From Lachnospiraceae bacterium (GTDB taxonomy: Bacteria > Bacillota > Clostridia > Lachnospirales > Lachnospiraceae): a stretch of 45,673 bases of DNA. This document shows, piece by piece, positions 1 to 8,164 of the stretch. The translations under genes were made by a program, and so were the position numbers. The notes under the pieces were generated by a model that was given only the letters and a program-made list of their open reading frames with translations, searched no databases and was not told the DNA's origin. How positions within the stretch are numbered: the stretch's first letter is position 1; each line of letters opens with the position of its first letter. The stretch spans positions 1 through 45,673 of the forward strand of contig JAMPGL010000032.1 of NCBI GenBank assembly GCA_023663945.1. Reading direction: 5' to 3'.

Positions 1-243
1 AAATTTTCTCTTGAATTTTCAGGGTTGCATTACTGTTTATTTGTCAAGGTTCTATGTCGCATATCTGTTCTTTGTTAAACACGCAACGTTGGTATATTAT
101 CACACTCACCGCAAGCCGTCAATACCTTTTGTTAAAATTTATTAAAGTTTTTTGGATTCTTCATCGGTATTATTTTTTCACGGTAGAGTTACATTTTACC
201 ATTATTTTTATTCGCTTGTCAATAATGAAATCCGAAAATTATC

Positions 244-403
244 TAAAATTCGTAACAGTTCAGCCATGCCATTCATAATTTGCCAGAATATACATTATGC
301 GCAAAGCATTACGAGCTGGCTGGCAAATTATTCATTTCGGGCGCCCACCCTATAGAAATGATTGTACAATCATTTCTGCATGGCTGAACTGTTACTAAAA
401 TTC
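244..403. mobile_element. MITE-like palindromic element with 8-bp target duplication
   Basis: A 144-bp non-coding element (252-395) has an 18-bp perfect terminal inverted repeat, 252-269 against 378-395, starting GTAACAGTTCAGCC. It is flanked by the direct repeat TAAAATTC at 244-251 and 396-403, the signature of an 8-bp target-site duplication. Inside are a second inverted repeat (AATTTGCCAG and its complement) and a perfect 24-bp palindrome at 354-377. There is no ORF for a transposase, so it would be non-autonomous. Ends beginning GTAA with 8-bp duplications are typical of IS66-family elements; assignment to that family is inference. The same terminal motif recurs at other places in this window. 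The rest of 1-426 is AT-rich and shows no credible gene. Confidence 0.75.
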
Positions 404-426
404 ATCGATATTAAAATTTTCTTCAC

Positions 427-2166
427 TCACTCCACTTCACCCGTCTCATACAGGTAAATTGTATACGGCGAATCTTCTTGTGTATACACTCCCCGCAAGG
501 ACAACTCCAACTCGTCTGCATTATCAATCTCTAGCCTCGAAAAGATATATTTTCCGCCTATTTCAGCCAATGCCTCACTGTCAATATACAGATTATGATC
601 GGAAATCTCTAGATTTCTAACCGGCTGATACACGTTTTCATCTACTCCTGCAAAAAGATATGCGCGCGCGCCCCACTCATCATAGTACACGCGGAAACTC
701 TCAACACGCTCAAGTGACGGCTCTATGATTTCTCGAAATTCTTCTTTATACTGCTGCGGATAGTAACTCAAACATCCATCCAACGTAAAAATCTCGTTAT
801 ACTCCAACACGCCTGGATGCATACCGTAAGCCACAGATTTTTCATTTTGATAATGAATGTCGTCTTTGATCTGCTTAAAAAGTTCTTCCGAAAAAAACTC
901 CTTGTACGTCAGACTATTGGATGGCTTTTGTTTAATCAGACGGTAACAATAGTTGAAACCTGTATTATACAGATCATTGTATTTTGAATCCGTAAGCAGA
1001 ATCACCGCAATAGCGATAAAAGCCGCCGTATAAGCCAATTTCCGGCGATCCTGGTCAAACAGCCTTTTCAATATGATAAAAAGAGCGAAATACCACAAAA
1101 AAGGATTAAAAAATACCGTCCGCGTAAGCTGGAATCCTTTTAACGGCGGGACAAGGATCTCGATAAACGTGCGAAAATTTTCCTGATAATAGAAACCATA
1201 AACAACACAGTTAAGTAGAAGAAACAAAATCGTCAGATTAAAAATGTCCGTCCGCATTTCCCGGTAAGCCTTTCTGCGCAGATAACGTATATTTAAACAG
1301 ATCAGATAAATCATGCAGACCGGAAAGATAAACCATGTGTGCACAGATTCAGCATGAAATATTCCCATGGTAAAAGTTTCAAAGATGGTAGAAACGATTT
1401 GCGCCCATGTATAGCTGCCCTGCTCCATCGTATCTCGAATCGTGGATACCGGTTGAAAAAGCATAATATAGAACAATCTGTACTCAAAGACGATAAATCC
1501 GGCGGAAAGTGTAAAAAGTCCGCCCACTAAAGACAAGGAGAGCTTTTTATCTCGAATCCAAAGGATAAGGATCGCCAGTGCCAGATATGCTAAGATAAAA
1601 AAGCCAAAAAATGTAAAATAAGATAACAGCGGGTATAAGAATAAGAGAAAATAATCATATTTCCTTTCCCTTCGGTAGATTCTCCTAAGCAGAAGAATCA
1701 CAAATGGGAGCGAGACAAACGGAAAAGAAAATGCCGGATACAGCGGCAATATGCCATACGCAAACCCAATCAGAACGACAATACCTTCATATTTTGAATA
1801 ATTTTGCGCAAGAATATCTTTCGCCAGGAGCACGGACGAAACAAGCGCGATCACAGTCTTAAGTACAAGACCGATGCAGTAAGCTGTGCAAGTAGGAAAT
1901 AGCATATAAAGCAGGCTGTATGCAGAAAATTCCGATGCAAAATAGTCCCTGCTTATACCATTTAGAAGGGGCAGATCAACGTTGTGAGAAAAAAATGTCC
2001 CTGTGCTGGACAATATGTGATAATCTGTGATGTGAAGCTCCAGATTGTCATGCATACTCACATAAATGTTTTCTCCCAGAAGGCAAAACAATATTGTTTC
2101 GCATACCAAAAACAAGAGTACTAGAAAATAGTACCAAGGAAGTGTGAATCTCTTTTGAATTTTCAT
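427..2166 (-). CDS. Large polytopic membrane protein, DUF6044-like
   Basis: This is a protein of about 579 residues with roughly ten hydrophobic segments covering the first two thirds and a soluble C-terminal region of about 170 residues. The first membrane segment (LPWYYFLVLLFLVCETILF) is followed by an acidic loop containing MHDNLELH. A conserved Asp-Asn in the first extracytoplasmic loop is a feature of DUF6044 (YkoS-like) and of GT-C-type membrane enzymes. The start at 2166 was chosen because ATG there follows GGAG at proper spacing; upstream in-frame sequence is Cys- and Arg-rich and does not look coding. It stands alone behind a promoter at 2443-2471. Substrate and role are unknown, and the family call rests on overall layout only. 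Confidence 0.7.
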   Translation of the reverse strand: MKIQKRFTLPWYYFLVLLFLVCETILFCLLGENIYVSMHDNLELHITDYHILSSTGTFFSHNVDLPLLNGISRDYFASEFSAYSLLYMLFPTCTAYCIGLVLKTVIALVSSVLLAKDILAQNYSKYEGIVVLIGFAYGILPLYPAFSFPFVSLPFVILLLRRIYRRERKYDYFLLFLYPLLSYFTFFGFFILAYLALAILILWIRDKKLSLSLVGGLFTLSAGFIVFEYRLFYIMLFQPVSTIRDTMEQGSYTWAQIVSTIFETFTMGIFHAESVHTWFIFPVCMIYLICLNIRYLRRKAYREMRTDIFNLTILFLLLNCVVYGFYYQENFRTFIEILVPPLKGFQLTRTVFFNPFLWYFALFIILKRLFDQDRRKLAYTAAFIAIAVILLTDSKYNDLYNTGFNYCYRLIKQKPSNSLTYKEFFSEELFKQIKDDIHYQNEKSVAYGMHPGVLEYNEIFTLDGCLSYYPQQYKEEFREIIEPSLERVESFRVYYDEWGARAYLFAGVDENVYQPVRNLEISDHNLYIDSEALAEIGGKYIFSRLEIDNADELELSLRGVYTQEDSPYTIYLYETGEVE

Positions 2167-2442
2167 AAAATCTCCGTAAAAGCAACCAAATTGATAGTAA
2201 CAATCCGCGTATTGCCAAGATTCACATTTCTTTTCACAAGTAATATATGTGGCGTGCAGTCTGCGACATATACTTCTCTTAAAAGCTTTGACCCAAGACA
2301 GAATAGCTATCCCAAGCTGTGAATATAAGCATAGGAATTTCCTATAACATAACAAACAGTATTCTCACTGTTCGGCGGTTTCTATAGTCAATCAACTGTT
2401 CTGACTATGAAAAACTACCGTTTCACGATCTAAACTAGTTTC

Positions 2443-2471
2443 ATTATATCATCATTGGCTGCCACAGACAA
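2443..2471 (-). promoter_or_regulatory. Sigma-A-type promoter for the DUF6044-like gene
   Basis: Read on the minus strand: TTGTCT (2466-2471), a 17-bp spacer, TATAAT (2443-2448). It lies just past the stop codon of the upstream hydrolase gene and gives the membrane protein gene its own transcript with a leader of about 270 nt. Confidence 0.6.
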
Positions 2472-2483
2472 GTATAACTATTC

Positions 2484-3428
2484 TTATATTTCATGCTGCC
2501 GCTCTACAATCTCACACACCGCTCTCCGGTACTCCACCACGTTGTCAATCATTGCCGCGTGCCCCGCATTGGGAATCAGATAGAGTTTTTTCTCAGGCGC
2601 GTCCAGTTTCTCAAAATATCGCATACTGATCTCAATCGGCGTCTGGCAATCTTTTTCCCCAAGCACATAGTAAACTGGAACTTGATAGCACATTCCTTCT
2701 TTTCTTAAATCAAAAGACATCAGCTCTTTCATGAGCTGCATATTGACCATCATTCCGGCTGCAAAGGGGAGCAGGTCTTTCATGCCCATCACCGGAGATT
2801 CCCTCCACAGCTTAATTACTGTCCTGCTAAAGTTCTGGGCTAGCCCATACTTTCCTTGCAGGCTTCTGACCTGCCCCATCTTACGGTATACATTCATGTC
2901 AAAATAGTCTGCGGGATATTCCCCGATCTTCTGTAATTTCCGGATATCTTTCGTATTGCCGCTTTTCATAACGGCATCTTTGAGAAGCGCATAACCCGTC
3001 TGCTCGTTTTCCACGATATTGATTACCTGTCCACATCCGATATAGCAAAGCGTATGTTCGGGGTGTTCTAACGCGAACATACTGCCCAGCACACTTCCCC
3101 ATGAATGACCGAGAATGATGATCTTTTCCTTGTTATAAAGTTTCTTGATATACTTCACGATTTCCAGCAAATCCTTTTTCAAGGTTGTTGTGTCGGGCTT
3201 GCTTTTCTTATTTTTCAGCCATGTTTTACCTGCGCCGCGCTGATCGTAATAAACAATGTTGTAATTGCGCTCTGTATATTCTTCTACTACATGGGCGAAA
3301 AAGCTCTCCGTCTGACCCGGTCCTCCATGAATAAAAAGGATTACCGGATCTTCCGGCTGCGACTTATAATGAAGCAGATAATGATCAATTCCCGCGATAG
3401 CTGCATATTCTTCCGTGTAGGTTTTCAT
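2484..3428 (-). CDS. Alpha/beta hydrolase, proline iminopeptidase-like (S33)
   Basis: This 314-residue cytoplasmic hydrolase has the oxyanion-hole motif HGGPG at 34-38, the DQRG motif at 62-65 and the nucleophile elbow GHSWGS at 107-112 (Ser109). Further on are an acidic residue in LGEKD and a His in NAGHAAMID that complete a Ser-Asp-His triad. HGGPG plus DQRGAGKT is the hallmark of the S33 proline iminopeptidase branch, so release of an N-terminal residue from peptides is the likely activity, but esterase relatives share these motifs. No signal peptide is visible. ATG follows GGGAG. It lies 24 bp downstream of the aldo/keto reductase gene and is probably co-transcribed with it. Confidence 0.85.
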   Translation of the reverse strand: MKTYTEEYAAIAGIDHYLLHYKSQPEDPVILFIHGGPGQTESFFAHVVEEYTERNYNIVYYDQRGAGKTWLKNKKSKPDTTTLKKDLLEIVKYIKKLYNKEKIIILGHSWGSVLGSMFALEHPEHTLCYIGCGQVINIVENEQTGYALLKDAVMKSGNTKDIRKLQKIGEYPADYFDMNVYRKMGQVRSLQGKYGLAQNFSRTVIKLWRESPVMGMKDLLPFAAGMMVNMQLMKELMSFDLRKEGMCYQVPVYYVLGEKDCQTPIEISMRYFEKLDAPEKKLYLIPNAGHAAMIDNVVEYRRAVCEIVERQHEI

Positions 3429-3452
3429 GACAATCTCCCATCTTTTCTATTT

Positions 3453-4604
3453 TCAATAACCGAATACTTTTGCCGCCTTCTGCATTCTCTGAATCACTTC
3501 AACCCCGAACGGGCAGTTGCGCACACAGCTTCCGCAAGCAATACACTCCGACGCATGATGTTCCAACAGTTTATAATGATCCGCTACCGTCTCCGGAACT
3601 TCGCCCTGTGCCAAGGCAAGATTCAGATACTTATTGACATCCGCCACGTTGATTCCCACGCTGCACGGCGCACAATGTCCGCAGTACATGCAGTTGCCGT
3701 GAAATTGAAACTTTTCCATGCGGGATAACACGATGGAATAGTCCTTCTCTTCCCTTGTGGCTGCAAAATAAGATGCCGCTTTCTCCACCTCTGCAATACT
3801 GCGGCACCCTGCCATCACCGAGACAACCGCCGGTCTTGTCAGACAATATTCGATACATTGATACTCATTAAACGCCACACCAAAAGGAGACAGTTCTTCA
3901 TTCAGCATATCGCCGCCGCCAAACGCTTTCATGACATCGATCGCCACATTTTCCCTCCCGCACAGTTCGTACAATGCTTTCCGTTCCGGGTCCATGCCGA
4001 TACGCCCGTCCTGATAACTCTTCGGGTCCCACAAGTCGTTACAATCTTCACTTGCCGGCTGCATGTCGTAAGCCGCATTCACAGAGAACATTAACACATC
4101 AACAAGCCCTGTCTCGACCGCCCTGCGCGCTACGACCGGATTGTGGGAACTCAAGCCGATGGCGCGGATCGTCCCCGCCGCTTTCAGTTCCTTGCAATAC
4201 TCAATGATTCCGCCGCCAAACACTTCCTCAAAGTCATTTTCCCCATCTACATAATGAATCATGCCGATATCCAGATAGTCCGTTCCAAGCCTTTGAAGCT
4301 GGTCATTTAGCGCCGCTTTTACCTTGGGAAGCTCTCTGGTACGCAGATATTGTCCATTCTCCCAGACGGAACAGATATGACCCTGCAATACAATCTGATC
4401 CCGCCTGCCCGCAATCGCCGCTCCCATATTGTCACGAAACTCCGGATTCGGGGTATACATGTCAATAAAATTGATTCCAAGCTCCATGGCACGATCAAGC
4501 ATTTCCCTAAAATCTTCACGCGATTTTCCTATAAATCCTTCACAGCCAAGAGCGATCTCACTCACTTTCTGCCCGCCACACCGCTGTAATGTCCTATATT
4601 TCAT
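3453..4604 (-). CDS. Aldo/keto reductase with C-terminal 4Fe-4S ferredoxin domain
   Basis: The protein has 383 residues. Residues 1-300 form an aldo/keto reductase barrel with the usual Asp48 and Tyr50 (FIDMY) and His117 (MIHY). The position of the catalytic Lys appears to be Gln74 (IVLQGH), so classical carbonyl reduction may not apply. The C-terminus carries two cysteine clusters: Cys305, 308, 311, 314 and Cys354, 357, 360, 364 (CIACGSC..CPFG), a bacterial ferredoxin arrangement that should bind 4Fe-4S clusters. Such fusions occur mainly in anaerobes; their substrates are mostly unknown. ATG is preceded by AGGAGG. It is followed closely by the S33-type hydrolase gene. Confidence 0.88.
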   Translation of the reverse strand: MKYRTLQRCGGQKVSEIALGCEGFIGKSREDFREMLDRAMELGINFIDMYTPNPEFRDNMGAAIAGRRDQIVLQGHICSVWENGQYLRTRELPKVKAALNDQLQRLGTDYLDIGMIHYVDGENDFEEVFGGGIIEYCKELKAAGTIRAIGLSSHNPVVARRAVETGLVDVLMFSVNAAYDMQPASEDCNDLWDPKSYQDGRIGMDPERKALYELCGRENVAIDVMKAFGGGDMLNEELSPFGVAFNEYQCIEYCLTRPAVVSVMAGCRSIAEVEKAASYFAATREEKDYSIVLSRMEKFQFHGNCMYCGHCAPCSVGINVADVNKYLNLALAQGEVPETVADHYKLLEHHASECIACGSCVRNCPFGVEVIQRMQKAAKVFGY

Positions 4605-4644
4605 ACCCTGCCTCCTATTATATTAAGAAATTTCTGTATTGTTC

Positions 4645-4676
4645 GAGTCCATGAAGGGAATCCCGCAGATGGACTC
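4645..4676. other. Hairpin in the leader of the aldo/keto reductase gene
   Basis: GAGTCCAT at 4645-4652 pairs perfectly with ATGGACTC at 4669-4676, and GGGA/TCCC lies inside the loop. It sits about 40 nt upstream of the reductase start in the transcribed direction. No poly-T follows it in either direction, so it is not an obvious terminator; a regulatory or protein-binding role is only a guess. Confidence 0.4.
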
Positions 4677-4701
4677 TGTACGTTTAAAATACCACGAATA
4701 A

Positions 4702-4734
4702 CGCCCGCTATGTTATTCGGAAACATAGCGGGCG
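4702..4734 (-). terminator. Intrinsic terminator-like hairpin downstream of the cofE-like gene
   Basis: A perfect 13-bp GC-rich stem, CGCCCGCTATGTT (4702-4714) against its complement at 4722-4734, encloses a 7-nt loop. It lies about 32 bp past the stop codon of the CofE-like gene. On the minus strand it is followed by a moderately T-rich stretch without a long T-run, so termination is likely but not certain. Confidence 0.6.
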
Positions 4735-4765
4735 CATTTCATATGTATGTGTCCTAAACAGATAT

Positions 4766-5956
4766 TTAACTCGTATAGTTATCAAAATATCCTTGAATCA
4801 AGATCACTGGAGTTCCCTTATCCCCCGAACCGCTGGTCAGGTCACACAGGGAACCGATTAAATCTGTCAGTCTTCTTGGTGTGGTGCCTTGGGATGCCAT
4901 ATCGCCTACCAGATTGTCTTTTTTCTCTCGGATGCGATTGGAGATCGCCTCCTTGAGCGCCTCGCCGGACAAATCCTTGAAATCATTATCGGCAAGATAT
5001 TTCAATTTCACCTCGTTCGGCGTGCCTTCCAAACCGGGCGTGCTGGCGGGAGATACGCAAGGATCTGCAAGCTCCCAGATCTTGCCTACCGGATCTTTGA
5101 ATGCGCCGTCGCCATATACCATAACTTCCACATGTTTCCCGGTCTTATTAAGAATCTCTTTCTGGATATTCATCACCAAATCGGTACACTCTCTTGGGAA
5201 TAATTTGATTGTATCCTCCGTAGATTTATTGGAGCCCAGCAGACCATACTTCTCATTGCATCCGCTGCCATTTACAGGCGATGTGAGAATATCGTCCATT
5301 CCCATGACTACTTCTGCTCCCGCCGCTTTCAACAATCTCTTCGTGCGAGCCCTCGTATGAATGTCGCAGTTCAATACTTTCTTGGCATAAGGGAGAATAC
5401 TGCGGCAGTCGTTTGCAAAAATAATCTCTACTTCTGCGCCTGCCTCCCTAATCAGCTCACCGTAATAAGCTACATAGTCTACTCCCGTAAACGGATGTTT
5501 GTTCTCTCCGAAAAGTTCACGGTATTTCTCTAATGTCAACACATCGCTGTACGGGTTGATGCCCGCCTCATCAAGCTGGTCTAAGGAGACAAGCTCATTT
5601 CCTACCTCGTCGCTGGGGTAACTGAGCATCAGCACTACCTTCTTAGCGCCCATGGCGATTCCCCTTAAGCAGATCGCAAAACGATTTCTGGACAAGATCG
5701 GGAAGATAACGCCGATCGTCTCACCGCCAAGTTTCTCTCTTACATCCTGCGCGATCGCTTCCACCGATGCGTAATTGCCCTGAGACCTCGCCACGACAGA
5801 CTCCGTCACCGCAATCACGTCCCTATCGCGGAGCGCAAACCCTTCCGACTCAACCGCCTCCAAAACACTATCTACTACTATTTTCGCCAGATCGTCACCT
5901 TTACGGATAATCGGGCATCGTATACCTCTTGATACAGTTCCAACTTTTCTTTCCAT
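4766..5956 (-). CDS. CofE-like F420-0:gamma-glutamyl ligase family protein
   Basis: The protein has 396 residues and resembles PF01996 (F420 ligase). The family adds L-glutamate to F420-0 with GTP in F420-making organisms. The N-terminal region (GIRCPIIRKGDDL, then RDRDVIAVTESVVARSQG) matches the family start, and the acidic motif VYGDGAFKDPVGKIWELADP fits the metal and nucleotide region. It is longer than archaeal CofE (about 250 residues). No other F420 gene is visible here, and Clostridia generally lack F420, so this clostridial branch probably glutamylates some other acceptor. It appears monocistronic, with a weak SD (AGAAGGGA) before ATG and a hairpin downstream. Confidence 0.75.
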   Translation of the reverse strand: MERKVGTVSRGIRCPIIRKGDDLAKIVVDSVLEAVESEGFALRDRDVIAVTESVVARSQGNYASVEAIAQDVREKLGGETIGVIFPILSRNRFAICLRGIAMGAKKVVLMLSYPSDEVGNELVSLDQLDEAGINPYSDVLTLEKYRELFGENKHPFTGVDYVAYYGELIREAGAEVEIIFANDCRSILPYAKKVLNCDIHTRARTKRLLKAAGAEVVMGMDDILTSPVNGSGCNEKYGLLGSNKSTEDTIKLFPRECTDLVMNIQKEILNKTGKHVEVMVYGDGAFKDPVGKIWELADPCVSPASTPGLEGTPNEVKLKYLADNDFKDLSGEALKEAISNRIREKKDNLVGDMASQGTTPRRLTDLIGSLCDLTSGSGDKGTPVILIQGYFDNYTS

Positions 5957-6057
5957 CTGATATCCCTTCTCTCTTTATAAGTTACTTCCTCTCCCATTTT
6001 GCCAAAAAAAAGCAGAAAAATCAACCTTATTCATCATATGCATAAAATTTCTTCCTC

Positions 6058-7719
6058 TCACATCTCCACCACCCGCGTTGCGATCTTTTCGCGGAATCTC
6101 ACATCATGCTCCACGATCAGCATGGTGGGCTGATACTGCAGAATCAGATCCTCGATCTGCATTCTGGAAAAAACATCGATATAGTTTAACGGTTCGTCCC
6201 AGATATACAGATGCGCGGATCTTAAAAGGCTGGCGGCAATCAATACTTTTTTCTTCTGTCCTTCGGAGTAATCCTCAATCTTCTTGGCAAACTGTACGCG
6301 TTCAAGATCGAGCTGTCTTAAAATCGCCAGAAAAAGGCTTTCGTCCAAGCCATTCTGTCTGCTGTACTCCTTGAGACTGCCCCGAAGATGCGAAGTGTCC
6401 TGATTGATATAAGATATGATAAGCCCCGATGCCAGTGTCAGCGTGCCTGATTCCTGCATGTTTTCCGGCAGTTTCACAGCTTCGCATAAATCGTATTCGT
6501 TCGGTTCTCCGCCTTTTGGCGCACCCATCTGTCGTTCCGCATCATGCGCCAGAATTGCCCTGATCAGACTAGACTTCCCACAGCCATTCTCTCCATGCAG
6601 GAAAACCCTCTCTCCTCGGCGCAGTTCAAAATTTAAGTTGGTGAATACCTCCCGTGTGCCTGCCGTTTCTGATTTTGCATCCTGCAATTTCTTTTTAGAC
6701 AATCCGCTGTCTGTCAAAGTGTTGCCTCGGTTCTCCGTGTAATAACTGATTCCGTAATCCTTCGCCAAAATCAATACTTCTTTGTGATGTTTCATCGGCA
6801 TAATCTTTAAATCCACCGGGTGTTCGATGTCCTGTAATAATCCTTCCTTCTGTTCTATCTCGTCCGCAATCCGTCTCTCCATCTGCATTCTTCTACTCTG
6901 CATTTTCTTAGTCTTTGCGCCGATATAGGGGCGCATACCCATACCTCTGTCATGCTCCTTCACCGGATCGAAGCCAATCTTTGTCCGTTCGCTCTTGTCC
7001 GCCCACTCGTGAACCCTGTCCGCCGCCTTGTTAAGACGGCGAATCTCCTTTTTGTGCTTCTCATTCTCCGCTTCGTGAAAAGCGTCCATGCGACTTTTGT
7101 TTTCCCACCATGAGGAAAAGTTTCCGCTCTGCACCTCGATCGTGCACCGGTTCAGTACCAAGACATGATCGATGCACGCGTCTAACAGATCGCGATCGTG
7201 GGATACAAGAATAAATCCTTTTTTCTGCTGCAAGTACTCTTTGACGATGTCTCTGGAACGTTGGTCTAAATGGTTCGTCGGTTCATCGATCAGCAGGAAA
7301 TCATTTTCTCCACAAAAAAGGATGGCAAGCATCACCTTCGTCCGCTCCCCATGGCTCAGCGTCCGAAAAGGTCTGTAGAGCACATCCGCCTCAAGATGCA
7401 GTTTCTCCAGCTCGCACATGACCCGCCAAGGCTCGCACTCCGGTTTTAACTGTTCCAGAAAGTCTATACTGCATTGTTCCATCTGCCGTTCCGTAATCTG
7501 ATATGGGAAATAATCAAACACCGCTGACGTACTGATGTGCCCTTGATATTCACATATTTTTCCCATCAAAAGATTGAGGAACGTGGTTTTTCCCTTGCCG
7601 TTTCTCCCGATGAATCCCAGTTTCCAGTCGGTATCGATCAAAAACGAGACGTCTTCAAATATATTGTCAAAACTGCCTTCATAACAAAAGGTAAGGTTTG
7701 ATACGCTGATTTGTGCCAT
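6058..7719 (-). CDS. ABC-F ATPase, antibiotic-resistance ribosomal protection type (Lsa-like)
   Basis: The protein has about 553 residues, two ABC domains and no membrane segment. NBD1 has Walker A GRNGKGKTT (38-46), signature LSHGERTK and Walker B LLIDEPTNHLD. NBD2 has GENGCGKSS, signature YSEGQKKK and WDEPLNYID. The linker between them is charged, as in ABC-F proteins that displace drugs from the peptidyl-transferase centre. The N-terminus MAQISVSNLTF is typical of the Lsa group, whose members give resistance to lincosamides, pleuromutilins and streptogramin A. NBD2 has an extra low-conservation insertion after the Walker A region. ATG at 7719 was chosen for its GGAGG ten bases upstream. 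The leader strongly suggests drug-responsive attenuation. Confidence 0.88.
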   Translation of the reverse strand: MAQISVSNLTFCYEGSFDNIFEDVSFLIDTDWKLGFIGRNGKGKTTFLNLLMGKICEYQGHISTSAVFDYFPYQITERQMEQCSIDFLEQLKPECEPWRVMCELEKLHLEADVLYRPFRTLSHGERTKVMLAILFCGENDFLLIDEPTNHLDQRSRDIVKEYLQQKKGFILVSHDRDLLDACIDHVLVLNRCTIEVQSGNFSSWWENKSRMDAFHEAENEKHKKEIRRLNKAADRVHEWADKSERTKIGFDPVKEHDRGMGMRPYIGAKTKKMQSRRMQMERRIADEIEQKEGLLQDIEHPVDLKIMPMKHHKEVLILAKDYGISYYTENRGNTLTDSGLSKKKLQDAKSETAGTREVFTNLNFELRRGERVFLHGENGCGKSSLIRAILAHDAERQMGAPKGGEPNEYDLCEAVKLPENMQESGTLTLASGLIISYINQDTSHLRGSLKEYSRQNGLDESLFLAILRQLDLERVQFAKKIEDYSEGQKKKVLIAASLLRSAHLYIWDEPLNYIDVFSRMQIEDLILQYQPTMLIVEHDVRFREKIATRVVEM

Positions 7720-7750
7720 CGTGTTTATTCCTCCGTTCATCCTGCCATTT

Positions 7751-7857
7751 GCATAAGCAGACTCGTAAGGCTTCGCGTTGCTCGTCGGAAGACATATAAG
7801 CCCGTCTCTCGTGCAAGCACGGTTCCGTTCTTATATGTTTTCCAACTCTGCTTATGC
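7751..7857 (-). other. Long hairpin in the ABC-F leader next to the ribosome binding site
   Basis: Three nested inverted repeats can form one long stem: GCATAAGCAGA (7751-7761) with its complement at 7847-7857, GGAAGACATATAAG (7787-7800) with 7830-7843 (one mismatch), and an apical CGTGCAAGCACG (7810-7821). In the RNA it begins straight after the second terminator and ends about 20 nt before the SD, so it may influence translation of the ABC-F gene or the alternative folds of the leader. Confidence 0.6.
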
Positions 7858-7861
7858 GCGC

Positions 7862-7892
7862 AAAAAAAGAATCATCTGCTGCCAAATGATTC
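7862..7892 (-). terminator. Second candidate attenuator of the ABC-F leader
   Basis: On the minus strand GAATCAT and ATGATTC (7-bp perfect stem, 10-nt loop, 7869-7892) are followed by seven T residues (7868-7862). It lies about 140 nt upstream of the ABC-F start codon, so transcription must pass it. The sequence AAGAATC just upstream (7906-7912) is complementary to the 3' arm GATTCTT and could form a competing antiterminator. Confidence 0.7.
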
Positions 7893-8057
7893 CGGATGGA
7901 TTTCTGATTCTTATTCATAAACACTGTTTATTGGTCGATCGACGCACGCCACACACTGCTTAGTCGGTGACGGTCGGATCGAATGTCGATTGTTAAATAC
8001 ATAAATAAAGAGCGGTTATGAGAATGAGAAACATAATCCACTTTTGGCAACATGACT

Positions 8058-8077
8058 AAAAACGGGCAAGCCCGTTT
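8058..8077 (-). terminator. First candidate attenuator of the ABC-F leader
   Basis: On the minus strand the sequence AAACGGGCTTGCCCGTTTTT forms a tight 7-bp GC-rich hairpin with a four-base loop, running into a five-T tail. It lies about 45 nt after the three-codon leader ORF. The leader ORF's SD region starts with AAAACGGG (8145-8152), exactly complementary to the 3' arm CCCGTTTT, so an antiterminator pairing is possible when the leader ORF region is exposed or its ribosome is stalled. Confidence 0.65.
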
Positions 8078-8120
8078 GCGAGATTCTTTGTAAACTCGAA
8101 ATTTCATGTTTCAAAAGCGA

Positions 8121-8132
8121 TTACTGCCTCAT
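8121..8132 (-). CDS. Three-codon leader peptide (MRQ) upstream of the ABC-F gene
   Basis: ATG AGG CAG TAA on the minus strand is preceded at ideal spacing by a very strong Shine-Dalgarno, GGGAGAGGTG (8138-8147). It begins about 25 nt after the predicted transcription start. Very short leader ORFs upstream of terminator/antiterminator structures are known for ABC-F genes such as Listeria lmo0919, where antibiotic-stalled ribosomes let RNA polymerase pass. Here the function is inferred from layout; the strong SD on a three-codon ORF is what is seen. Confidence 0.6.
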   Translation of the reverse strand: MRQ

Positions 8133-8164
8133 CTTTTCACCTCTCCCGTTTTGTGATAGGTTTT

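Noticed and set aside
2167-2355. Sixty-three-residue extension of the DUF6044-like protein
   Set aside because: The segment is rich in Cys, Arg and Trp, not membrane-like, and the ATG at 2166 has its own SD directly before the first membrane helix.
3105-3728. A 207-codon plus-strand frame opposite the hydrolase and reductase genes
   Set aside because: It is antisense to two clearly real genes and shows no motif; its composition is that of a shadow frame.
7679-7924. An 81-residue reading frame across the ABC-F leader as a long leader peptide
   Set aside because: It starts at a GTG without an SD, runs through a terminator and the big hairpin, and ends inside the ABC-F gene. The three-codon ORF with its strong SD is the better leader peptide.
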